Assembly (NCBI RefSeq): GCF_038595055.1
Contig: NZ_CP152002.1
Span: 2,586,501-2,650,500, forward strand
Source: Paenibacillus sp. FSL R7-0345
GTDB taxonomy: Bacteria; Bacillota; Bacilli; Paenibacillales; Paenibacillaceae
Direction of reading: 5' to 3'
DNA length: 64,000 bases
Shown here: piece after piece, positions 52,384 through 60,299 of the stretch
How the letters are laid out: every line of letters starts with the position of its first letter
Numbering within the stretch: the first letter of the stretch is position 1
The notes under the pieces: model-generated
Database searches by the model: none
Told to the model about the DNA's origin: nothing
Seen by the model: the letters and a program-made list of their open reading frames with translations, nothing else
Made by a program: the position numbers and the translations under genes

Positions 52384-55248
52384 GTGTTGTTCACTATTAT
52401 TTTGCTTCCATTTTTATTGGCGTTACTGCTGCTGCTGATTAACAAGAGCCCGCGCTTTCATATAGGCTGGCTCGTCCTGCCCCTGCCCGCGGGTCTTTTT
52501 ATCTTTTTCCTGACGAAGATTCCGCCTGTCCAGGCCGGCGATATTCTTCAGGACAGCTATTCGTGGATGCCGTCCTTCGGGGTGGATTTAACCATGATTC
52601 TGGATGGACTTAGTCTGCTCTTTGTCCTGCTGATTACCGGAATGGGTGCACTGGTTATTCTGTATTCCATCTATTATCTGAATAAGCAGACGGAGGGTAT
52701 CCGCCAATTCTATATTTACCTGCTGTTGTTCATGGGAGCAATGCTGGGTGTTGTCCTGTCGGATAATTTGATTGTCCTTTACGGATTCTGGGAGCTTACC
52801 AGCATTTCCTCATTCCTGCTGATCGCCTTTTGGCACCGCCGGGAAAAATCCTCCTACGGGGCGCTTAAGTCCATGCTGATTACTGTATTTGGCGGACTGG
52901 CGATGTTTGCCGGCTTCAATCTGCTGTATGTAATGACCGGCACTTACAGTATACGTGAAATTATTGCCCAGGCCGGCGGATTGGCAGACCATGCTATGTT
53001 TATCCCGGCTATGCTGCTTATTCTGCTAGGTGCTTTCACCAAATCTGCCCAGTTTCCGTTCCATATCTGGCTGCCTGATGCGATGGAAGCGCCGACGCCA
53101 GTCAGTGCCTATCTCCACTCCGCTACAATGGTTAAAGCCGGGATCTTTCTGGTGGCCCGGCTCACTCCGTTATTTGCCGGGCAAGCGGAATGGTTCTGGA
53201 TCGTCTCGCTGACGGGCCTGGTCACTCTGATCTACGGATCATTTAAGGCTATCCGCCAAACCGATCTCAAGGCTTTGCTGGCCTACTCGACCATCAGTCA
53301 ATTAGGGCTGATTATGTCCCTTCTGGGGATCGGGTCCGCAGCAGCCTTTTTTACCGGTACAGGAGAAGCAGCCTTCTACACGATGGCAACGACAGCTGCG
53401 GTCTTCCACCTTATCAACCATGCCGTCTTCAAAGGCAGCCTGTTTATGGTGGTAGGCATTATTGACCATGAGACAGGAACCCGCGATCTCCGTAAGCTGG
53501 GCGGGCTGATGTCGCTGATGCCGGTCACCTTTTCCATAGCGGTCATCGGGACATTCTCCATGGCGGGCCTGCCGCCTTTCAGCGGATTCCTCAGCAAAGA
53601 GATGTTTTTTACAGCCGTCCTGAATATCCGCAGTTTTGATATCCTCAGCTCGGCATACTGGATAAAGCTCTTTCCTGTCATCGCCTGGGTTGCCAGTGTA
53701 TTTACCTTTGTGTACAGCATGATTTTCGTCTTTAAAACCTTTGGCGGCAAGCTCCGGCAGGAGAAGCTGGATAAAGTCCCGCACGAGGCTCCGCTGGGGC
53801 TTTTACTGTCCCCGGTGATTTTGATATCACTAGCTGTCGTGTTTGCTTTCTTCCCGGGGCTGGTCTCAGGGCCGCTGATTAAACAGGCGCTGGCTTCCAT
53901 TCATACCGGATTGCTAGGATCAGGTGAAGCCTTTGAAGTATCCATTCATTTCTGGCATGGCTTTACTCCGGAGATATTCATGACATTGGGCGTAATTGCC
54001 GCCGGTGTCCTGCTATTTGTAAGCTACAGCCGCCTTCGAATACAGGATCGTGAAGCATCAGGGGGCAATCTTCTTAACCGGCTCTATGACGGCTCTCTTA
54101 AGCTACTTGAACGAGGTTCAAAGGGCCTGACCGATGCTTATATGACCGGCTCCAACCGGCATTATCTGCTGTATATCTTCAGCTTTTTTACAATTAGTCT
54201 GCTGGCTGTTCTGCTGTCGCAGCAGGGTATACACTTCGGAATGGGGCAATATGCCGACTTATCCTTTTATGAAACGGCCGTAGTGGCGGTTATGCTCCTG
54301 GCAGCATTTGCGGTGCCTTTTGCCAAGTCACGGGTTAATGCCATCCTGTTTACAGGCGGCACCGGTTATATGGTCACACTGCTGTTTGTACTTTTCCGGG
54401 CACCCGACCTTGCACTTACACAAATGATCATAGAGACCGTATCTGTCATACTGTTCCTGCTCTGCTTCCGGTTTCTGCCGAAGCTGAAGCAACAGAAGGA
54501 GCCTTTGCGCTTCAAGCTGCCTAATCTGATTATTGCACTGGGAGGCGGCATTACAGTAACGCTGATTGCTCTTGCTGCAATGGGCAGCAGCCCCTTTGAA
54601 CCAATCTCGGAATATTTTTTGAAGGAAAGCTACAGCTCGGCCGGAGGAAAAAATGTCGTCAACGTCATCCTCGTGGATTTCCGCGGTTTCGATACCTTGT
54701 TCGAAATTATGGTGCTGGGCATTGCTTCACTGTCCATTTTTGGTCTGATCCAGCTGAAAATGGACCCGGTTTCTCTTCAGCAGCCGGACGGCAAAGCCGG
54801 CTCTGCCCGGCAGCTGCGGAGCAATGATGTGATTCTGCAGACGATGTCCAAGGGAATTGTCCTTATTATTATTGTTTTCTCATTCTATTTGTTCTTTGCC
54901 GGCCACAATCATCCGGGAGGCGGGTTTATCGGGGCGCTGATGACTTCGGCAGCGCTTGTGCTGATGACGATTGCTTTTGGAATGGAGCAGGTCCGCAAGG
55001 CACTCCCGGTCAATTACCGTCTGCTTACAGCAGTCGGCTTGCTGCTGGCTATCCTTACAGCCTCGGGCTCTTTCCTGTTCGGAGCGCCTTTTCTGAGCCA
55101 TGCTTTCGGGCACTTTGATCTGCCTCTGCTTGGAGATACGGAGCTTGCGACTGCCGTGCTGTTTGACCTTGGTGTATATCTGGCCGTTGTAGGTGTCACC
55201 ATGAATATTATTTTATCGATCGGAGGGGATAAGCAATGGAACTCCTGA
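52384..55248 (+). CDS. mrpA: Na+/H+ antiporter subunit MrpA fused to MrpB
   Basis: 954-residue polytopic membrane protein, the large subunit of the Mrp cation/proton antiporter. Residues 1 to about 500 are the NuoL-like proton-translocating module (FPFHIWLPDAMEAPTPVSAYLHSATMVKAG; LLAYSTISQLG); 600-790 hold the MrpA-specific C-terminal helices; from about residue 810 the sequence is a complete MrpB/MnhB unit (HNHPGGGFIGALMTSAALVLMTIA; FDLGVYLAVVGVTMNIILSIGG). No separate mrpB gene exists, so this is an A-B fusion. The GTG at 52384 follows AAAGGAGGG. It overlaps mrpC by 13 bases. Confidence 0.95.
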   Translation: MLFTIILLPFLLALLLLLINKSPRFHIGWLVLPLPAGLFIFFLTKIPPVQAGDILQDSYSWMPSFGVDLTMILDGLSLLFVLLITGMGALVILYSIYYLNKQTEGIRQFYIYLLLFMGAMLGVVLSDNLIVLYGFWELTSISSFLLIAFWHRREKSSYGALKSMLITVFGGLAMFAGFNLLYVMTGTYSIREIIAQAGGLADHAMFIPAMLLILLGAFTKSAQFPFHIWLPDAMEAPTPVSAYLHSATMVKAGIFLVARLTPLFAGQAEWFWIVSLTGLVTLIYGSFKAIRQTDLKALLAYSTISQLGLIMSLLGIGSAAAFFTGTGEAAFYTMATTAAVFHLINHAVFKGSLFMVVGIIDHETGTRDLRKLGGLMSLMPVTFSIAVIGTFSMAGLPPFSGFLSKEMFFTAVLNIRSFDILSSAYWIKLFPVIAWVASVFTFVYSMIFVFKTFGGKLRQEKLDKVPHEAPLGLLLSPVILISLAVVFAFFPGLVSGPLIKQALASIHTGLLGSGEAFEVSIHFWHGFTPEIFMTLGVIAAGVLLFVSYSRLRIQDREASGGNLLNRLYDGSLKLLERGSKGLTDAYMTGSNRHYLLYIFSFFTISLLAVLLSQQGIHFGMGQYADLSFYETAVVAVMLLAAFAVPFAKSRVNAILFTGGTGYMVTLLFVLFRAPDLALTQMIIETVSVILFLLCFRFLPKLKQQKEPLRFKLPNLIIALGGGITVTLIALAAMGSSPFEPISEYFLKESYSSAGGKNVVNVILVDFRGFDTLFEIMVLGIASLSIFGLIQLKMDPVSLQQPDGKAGSARQLRSNDVILQTMSKGIVLIIIVFSFYLFFAGHNHPGGGFIGALMTSAALVLMTIAFGMEQVRKALPVNYRLLTAVGLLLAILTASGSFLFGAPFLSHAFGHFDLPLLGDTELATAVLFDLGVYLAVVGVTMNIILSIGGDKQWNS

Positions 55249-55571
55249 TGGCTGTGGCGGTAGGCATTTTGTTTACTATAGGCATCTATCTCATTCTGTC
55301 GAAGAGCCTGCTGCGCATTGTGCTGGGCACATCCCTGCTGACGCATGGTGTCCATCTGCTGCTGCTTACCATGGCCGGACTCAAGAAGGGCGCGGCGCCC
55401 GTACTGGGCGGTACAGCAGATACTTATGTAGATCCGCTTCCGCAGGCATTGATCCTTACCTCGATTGTAATCAGCTTTGGTGTTACGGCATTCTTCTTTG
55501 TGCTTGCGTACCGGTCTTATCAGACCTTGGGTACGGATGAAATAGACAGCATCAAGGAGGAGAAGGAATGA
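55236..55571 (+). CDS. mrpC: Na+/H+ antiporter subunit MrpC
   Basis: 111-residue NuoK-like subunit with three transmembrane helices (LMAVAVGILFTIGIYLIL; LGTSLLTHGVHLLLLTMAGL; PLPQALILTSIVISFGVTAFFFVLAYR). The start overlaps mrpA and the stop overlaps mrpD (ATGA), indicating tight translational coupling. Confidence 0.95.
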   Translation: MELLMAVAVGILFTIGIYLILSKSLLRIVLGTSLLTHGVHLLLLTMAGLKKGAAPVLGGTADTYVDPLPQALILTSIVISFGVTAFFFVLAYRSYQTLGTDEIDSIKEEKE

Positions 55572-57052
55572 GCAATTTACTGGTGCTGCCGGTTCTGATT
55601 CCCCTGGCTACTGCGGTTATTCTGATTTTCTTCAAGGAGAAAATCAGGCTGCAACGCGGAATCAGTACAACCAGCGGCTTACTGAATCTTTTTATATCCG
55701 TATTTTTAGTGCAACGCGTACATTCTGAAGGCATACAAACCTTGCAGATGGGGGGCTGGGCTCCGCCTTACGGCATTGTGTTTGTAGGTGATATGTTTGC
55801 CGTGCTGCTGGTCATGATGGCTTCACTGGTCAGCTTTGCCATCCTGCTGTACTCCTTCTCCAGTATTGGAGCAGAGCGGGAGCGGTTTTATTATTATTCT
55901 TTTTTTCATTTTCTGCTGGTCGGAGTATACGGCTCTTTCTTGACCGGTGACATCTTCAATTTGTTCGTGTTCTTTGAGGTTATGCTGATATCGTCATATG
56001 CCTTGATTTCACTCGGGGGTACCCGGCTTCAGCTGCGTGAAACCTCCCAATATCTGCTGATTAACATTGTGTCCTCTACGCTGTTCGTTGCTGCAGTCGC
56101 CTATCTTTATGCTGCGGTCGGTACCCTCAATATGGCGCATCTGTCCCTGCGGATCGCGGAAGCCGGCCAGAACGGTGTGCTGAACGTAATTGCCATTTTG
56201 TTTCTTATTGTCTTTTCATTGAAGGCTGGACTATTCCTGTTCTTCTGGCTGCCTGGATCATACAGTGCGCCTCCGGCTGCAGTCAGGGCGTTGTTCGGAG
56301 CGCTGTTGACCAAGGTGGGACTGTATGCGATTATACGTACTTTCACACTGCTGTTTGTGAACGACCCCGGTTTTACAGGAGACTGGATTGCCTGGATGGC
56401 CGCAGCAACAATGATCCTGGGCGGACTCGGAGCCGTGGCCTACAAGGATATTCCGCGGATTTTGAATTACAACGTCATTATCAGTGTGGGGTTCGTGGCC
56501 TTTGGTTTGGCTGCGGGAACCGCAGATTCCCTGAACGGTGCAGTGTTCTATCTGCTGCACGATATGCTGGCAAAAGCGCTCATGTTTATTCTCGGCGGGA
56601 TGATTATTACAGCAGCAGGAACTGACCGGCTTGCCGGTATGGGCGGAATGATCAGACGGTATCCGCTGCTGGGCTGGATGTTCTTTATACTGGCACTGGC
56701 ACTGGTCGGGATTCCCCCGCTGAGCGGCTTTGCAGGAAAGCTGCTCATTATCCGCGGCGCTCTGGATGCCGGAATGCTTACGCTTGCACTCATTGGTCTT
56801 GGATCAAGTTTTCTAGTGCTCTATTCGCTGATTAAAGTATTCAGACTGGCCTTTTGGGGTGATGATCCTGAGATTGTTGTGCCAAAGACAAAAAGGGGCA
56901 TGAAAGGGACCTCAGCCGTGGCAGCCGTCCTGCTGCTGCTGCTTGTTATTCTGATGGGCCTTAAATCGGAGGCCGTATATACTTATGTATCTCAAGCCGG
57001 TGAAGTCCTGTCCACCCCGGCGCTTTATATTGAATCCGTGATGAAGGAGTAG
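55568..57052 (+). CDS. mrpD: Na+/H+ antiporter subunit MrpD
   Basis: 494-residue NuoM/N-like antiporter module with about 14 transmembrane helices. Key features are FNLFVFFEVMLISSYALISLGG with the conserved Glu, FSLKAGLFLFFWLPGSYSAPPAAVRALFGALLTKVGLYA with the conserved Lys residues, and HDMLAKALMFILGGMI. It forms one of the proton paths of the Mrp complex together with MrpA. Confidence 0.95.
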   Translation: MSNLLVLPVLIPLATAVILIFFKEKIRLQRGISTTSGLLNLFISVFLVQRVHSEGIQTLQMGGWAPPYGIVFVGDMFAVLLVMMASLVSFAILLYSFSSIGAERERFYYYSFFHFLLVGVYGSFLTGDIFNLFVFFEVMLISSYALISLGGTRLQLRETSQYLLINIVSSTLFVAAVAYLYAAVGTLNMAHLSLRIAEAGQNGVLNVIAILFLIVFSLKAGLFLFFWLPGSYSAPPAAVRALFGALLTKVGLYAIIRTFTLLFVNDPGFTGDWIAWMAAATMILGGLGAVAYKDIPRILNYNVIISVGFVAFGLAAGTADSLNGAVFYLLHDMLAKALMFILGGMIITAAGTDRLAGMGGMIRRYPLLGWMFFILALALVGIPPLSGFAGKLLIIRGALDAGMLTLALIGLGSSFLVLYSLIKVFRLAFWGDDPEIVVPKTKRGMKGTSAVAAVLLLLLVILMGLKSEAVYTYVSQAGEVLSTPALYIESVMKE

Positions 57053-57057
57053 AGGGA

Positions 57058-57537
57058 ATGTTTCTGCAAATTCTGCTTAACCTGTTAATTGCCTTCTTGT
57101 GGATGTTTATTAATAATGATCTTTCTGTCTCCAGCTTCATCCTCGGTTATTTGCTTGGTGTTGCTATCTTGCTGCTTCTGCGGAGGCTGCGTCATACTCC
57201 GTTTTACCTCAGACGCTTATGGGCTGTGGTGAAGCTGCTGCTTATTTTTGTCCGGGAGCTGACGATTTCGAACTTTGTAGTCATCGGTCATATTATCCGG
57301 CCTAAACTGGCCATACGCCCCGGGATATTTGCTTATGAGACCAAGCTGTCTTCAGCGTGGGAGGTCACTCTGCTGTCCTGCCTGATCTGTCTGACTCCGG
57401 GAACCCTAACACTCGATGTTTCAGCAGACAACAAAATCCTCTATATCCATGCCATTGATATTAAGGATGCTGAGGAGATGGTACTGCAAATCAGAAGGAG
57501 CTTTGAGCAAACGATCATGGAGGTGACCCGTGGATGA
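57058..57537 (+). CDS. mrpE: Na+/H+ antiporter subunit MrpE
   Basis: 159 residues with two to three N-terminal transmembrane helices and a C-terminal soluble part containing SCLICLTPGTLTLDVSADNKILYIHAID, the MrpE signature. ATG 57058 follows GTAGAGGG, five bases after mrpD; the stop overlaps mrpF. Confidence 0.94.
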   Translation: MFLQILLNLLIAFLWMFINNDLSVSSFILGYLLGVAILLLLRRLRHTPFYLRRLWAVVKLLLIFVRELTISNFVVIGHIIRPKLAIRPGIFAYETKLSSAWEVTLLSCLICLTPGTLTLDVSADNKILYIHAIDIKDAEEMVLQIRRSFEQTIMEVTRG

Positions 57538-57830
57538 ACGAGCCGATATTAATGACTGCCCTGGTCATTCTGGCCCTCGCACTGCTCGCCTGCTTGTTCC
57601 GTTTATTGAAAGGGCCGACCCGCTCTGACCGGATTGCCGCACTGGATACAATCGGCATTCATGTGCTGGCAATCATTGCGGTGGTCTGTATGCTGCTGGA
57701 CACACAGGATTTCCTGGAAATTATATTGGTGATCGGAATTCTTACCTTTATTGGAACTACGGCACTGGCCAGATATATTGAACGCGGCGTTGTGATCGAA
57801 GAGGAGGCAGGTGAACAGCATGATCGTTGA
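57534..57830 (+). CDS. mrpF: Na+/H+ antiporter subunit MrpF
   Basis: 98-residue subunit with three transmembrane helices and the family motif RLLKGPTRSDRIAALDTIG. Overlaps mrpE by 4 bases and mrpG by 11. Confidence 0.94.
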   Translation: MNEPILMTALVILALALLACLFRLLKGPTRSDRIAALDTIGIHVLAIIAVVCMLLDTQDFLEIILVIGILTFIGTTALARYIERGVVIEEEAGEQHDR

Positions 57831-58176
57831 AATGCTCGGCAAAATTCTCGTTCTGGCGGGTGCCATTTTCTGCGGACTCAGTGCGTTTGGTTTAGTCCGG
57901 CTGCCTGATGTGTACCTGCGTTCACATGCGGCAACCAAAAGTGCGACGTTTGGTGTTTTATGCGTCCTGGGAGGCGCATTTCTGTACTTTCTTTTCGCGG
58001 ACGGCACGATCAGCATTAAGCTGCTGCTCGCGATCCTGTTTGTGTTTATCACCTCTCCGGTTGCGGGGCACCTGAACGGCAGGGCGGCCTACCGTTCAGG
58101 TGTGCCGCTGTGGCGCGGAAGCGTCAGGGATGACCTGAAATCCCCGCAGGAGAACCGCAGTGAAGATAACCGTTAA
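57820..58176 (+). CDS. mrpG: Na+/H+ antiporter subunit MrpG
   Basis: 118-residue PhaG/MnhG subunit, three transmembrane helices, motif GLVRLPDVYLRSHAATKSATFG. The ATG at 57820 is well spaced from GGAGGCAGGTGA; the GTG at 57811 lies within that site. Last mrp gene; a c-di-AMP riboswitch begins 10 bases later with no terminator seen between them. Confidence 0.94.
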   Translation: MIVEMLGKILVLAGAIFCGLSAFGLVRLPDVYLRSHAATKSATFGVLCVLGGAFLYFLFADGTISIKLLLAILFVFITSPVAGHLNGRAAYRSGVPLWRGSVRDDLKSPQENRSEDNR

Positions 58177-58186
58177 GATTAAGTAA

Positions 58187-58297
58187 ACGCTAAATACCAT
58201 AAAAGGAAGCGGGGGAACCACCAATTCCGGGGTGAATCTCGAGCAATCGAGTAGGGCTCTCTTTCGGCCCGAATCCGTCAGCTAACCCCGTAAGCGT
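58187..58297 (+). promoter_or_regulatory. Cyclic-di-AMP (ydaO-yuaA) riboswitch
   Basis: The aptamer is recognised by its conserved blocks in order: ACGCTAAAT at the 5' side of P1, GCGGGGGAACCA, CCGGGGTGAAT, a hairpin TCGAGCAATCGA, GTAGGGCT, CGGCCCGAATCCGTCAGCTAACC and the closing GTAAGCGT. The class normally turns expression off when c-di-AMP is high. The gene behind it encodes a 92-residue unknown protein. A candidate off-structure is ACCCCG (58284) pairing with AAGGGG (about 58303-58308), which is weak. It starts 10 bases after mrpG, so either read-through from mrp or a promoter within mrpG supplies the transcript. Confidence 0.94.
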
Positions 58298-58372
58298 AAT
58301 GAAAGGGGATTTATGCGCAATGCGGTATATTGAAGCCTTTCAGCATATATCCGGTGACTAGGAGGAGAATCA

Positions 58373-58651
58373 GTGATTATAGCCACTCAGCCATACTATA
58401 AAGTTGAACGGATTGTAACTGCTGACAGTATCGAGACCGTAGTTCATCAGCGGTCACTCTGCCTGTATGCTAACCGGATTGAATCGGCTTACCGGGAATT
58501 TCCGCTGGCAGAAATATTTGATGTTTCCTTCAGGGATCTTGGACAAGGGCATGGTGTGCTATATTTGCATACGAAGCATGGGGTCTATGCTTATCCTGTA
58601 GATTCGGCCGTGGAATCATTTATCACAGAGGTAAAGAGTTTGCTTGCTTAA
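58373..58651 (+). CDS. Small protein of unknown function under c-di-AMP riboswitch control
   Basis: 92 residues, GTG start at 58373 behind TAGGAGGAG. Not recognised as a named family. The pattern of short beta strands (KVERIVTADSIETVVHQ, LCLYANRIESAYREFPLAEIFDVSF, VLYLHTKHGVYAYPV) followed by one C-terminal helix (SAVESFITEVKSLLA) resembles a minimal PH-like fold of the bacterial bPH type; that is inference from pattern only. No membrane segment or signal peptide. It lies between the mrp and ger operons with its own terminator, and expression should fall when c-di-AMP is abundant. Confidence 0.82.
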   Translation: MIIATQPYYKVERIVTADSIETVVHQRSLCLYANRIESAYREFPLAEIFDVSFRDLGQGHGVLYLHTKHGVYAYPVDSAVESFITEVKSLLA

Positions 58652-58678
58652 ATGCTCCTCAGCATTGAGTTTGTGTAT

Positions 58679-58709
58679 AATCCCGTCAGCTTTCAGCTGG
58701 CGGGATTTT
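58679..58709 (+). terminator. Rho-independent terminator
   Basis: AATCCCGTCAGCT (58679-58691) pairs over 13 bp (one G-U) with AGCTGGCGGGATT (58695-58707), then TT. Ends the riboswitch-controlled gene. Confidence 0.9.
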
Positions 58710-58738
58710 GCATGAAATCATTGGTTCTGGCAACACTA
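58710..58738 (+). promoter_or_regulatory. Candidate sigma-G (forespore) promoter of the ger operon
   Basis: GCATGA (58710-58715) resembles the sigma-G -35 and AACACTA (58732-58738) matches five of seven positions of its -10 (CATACTA), with a 16-base gap. ger operons are normally expressed in the forespore from such promoters. No sigma-A promoter is evident in the 69-base gap. Confidence 0.35.
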
Positions 58739-58778
58739 CCCTTACCAGAATCAGGAGAACGGCCAAGGGGGATTATCC

Positions 58779-60299
58779 ATGAGAAGCAATGATCAGAAAA
58801 GCAACCGGGATAAGGAGCAGAACGCAGTGAGCGGTCCGCTGGGAGCGGATTCATCGCTGAACGCTTCCATCATCACCCGTATCCTGGGGGAGAGTTCCGA
58901 TCTGACGGTCCGCTCACTTGGGGTAGGACGAACACAGGGGGAAAAGGACATTACGGACTGTCAGATCCGGCTGGTTTATCTGGACGGGATGGTGGATAAT
59001 CAGACGCTGCAGGAAAGTATCATTCCGGCTATCCAGAATATCGGACTGGTTCCTTTGGAAACCGATCTGATTGAGCTGTTCTCCAGGGAAATTCTGCCGG
59101 TGGGTCAGGTGAGCACGGTAGATAATTTCCCGCATGCGGTACGAACTGTCCTCACAGGCTGCCTGCTGCTGATGATTGACGGGTATGTGCAGGGGTTATC
59201 CCTATCCATACAAGGCTATGAAAAACGCAGTATTGAGGAACCCAAAACCCAGGCGGTTATTAGAGGACCCCAGGAGGCATTCACCGAGGATCTGCGCACC
59301 AATACTACGATGATCCGTCGTAAAATGAAGAACGAACGGCTGCGTATTGAAACACATACCGCCGGGCAGATGACGCAGACTGATATTTCCGTGATGTACA
59401 TCGACGGTATTGCGGAGCAGCAATTATTGGATCAGGTCTGGAAGCTGATTGATCATTTGACATTAAAGACGGTACTGGAGGGGGAGTATATCGAAGAATA
59501 TCTGCAGAGTAATAAAGGGACTATTTTCCCTACTGTGCTGAACACAGAACGGCCGGATACGGTGACCGCAGGCCTTTCAGAGGGACGGATTGCCCTGTTT
59601 GTCGACGGCTCCCCCTTTGCAATTGTTTTGCCCTCTATGTTTCTGGACTTTATTCAATCTGCTGAAGACAGCTACCAGCCTTATCTGTTCGCCAGCTTTA
59701 TCCGGATATTGCGTATGGTTGCGGGCGGGATCAGCCTTATAGCTCCGGCTATCTATATCGCAATCACTACCTTCCATCAGGACCTGCTGCCCACTCAATT
59801 GCTGCTTAGCCTGATGTTCCAGCGCGAGGGTGTCCCGTTTCCGGCATTCGTAGAGGCGATCCTGATGGAAATCACTTTTGAAATTATCCGGGAAGCGGGC
59901 ATCCGGATGCCGCGTAATATCGGACAGGCTGTCTCTATTGTAGGAACCATCGTAGTAGGACAAGCGGCTGTGGATGCCGGATTTGTATCGGCAGCAATGG
60001 TCATTGTGGTTGCCATTACCGGCATTTCAAGCTTTGTCATTCCCGCATATAATATGTCGATTGCCTTCCGGCTGGTGCGCTTTCTATTTATGGGGGTAGC
60101 GGCCTCTTTCGGTATTTTTGGACTGACCATTTGCTTTTGTGCGCTGGCGGTGCATCTGTGCAGTCTTGATTCCATGGGTATTCCTTATATGCGGCCTTAC
60201 GCGCCTTACTTGAAGAATGAACAGGTTGACGGTCTAATCAGGGCGCCTTACTGGCTTCGCAACAAGCTCAAAAAAACCAAGGGCAGACAATCGGCATGA
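58779..60299 (+). CDS. Spore germination receptor A subunit (GerAA family)
   Basis: 506-residue inner spore-membrane protein of a nutrient germination receptor. The large N-terminal soluble domain (about 1-290) contains RSLGVGRTQGEKDITDCQIRLVYLDG, EVSTVDNFP-like and GRIALFVDGSPFAIVLPSMFLDF; a C-terminal part with four to five transmembrane helices follows (RILRMVAGGISLIAPAIYIAITTFH, PFPAFVEAILMEITFEIIREAGIRMP, GQAVSIVGTIVVGQAAV). ATG 58779 follows AAGGGGG. Overlaps the next gene (ATGA). Confidence 0.95.
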   Translation: MRSNDQKSNRDKEQNAVSGPLGADSSLNASIITRILGESSDLTVRSLGVGRTQGEKDITDCQIRLVYLDGMVDNQTLQESIIPAIQNIGLVPLETDLIELFSREILPVGQVSTVDNFPHAVRTVLTGCLLLMIDGYVQGLSLSIQGYEKRSIEEPKTQAVIRGPQEAFTEDLRTNTTMIRRKMKNERLRIETHTAGQMTQTDISVMYIDGIAEQQLLDQVWKLIDHLTLKTVLEGEYIEEYLQSNKGTIFPTVLNTERPDTVTAGLSEGRIALFVDGSPFAIVLPSMFLDFIQSAEDSYQPYLFASFIRILRMVAGGISLIAPAIYIAITTFHQDLLPTQLLLSLMFQREGVPFPAFVEAILMEITFEIIREAGIRMPRNIGQAVSIVGTIVVGQAAVDAGFVSAAMVIVVAITGISSFVIPAYNMSIAFRLVRFLFMGVAASFGIFGLTICFCALAVHLCSLDSMGIPYMRPYAPYLKNEQVDGLIRAPYWLRNKLKKTKGRQSA

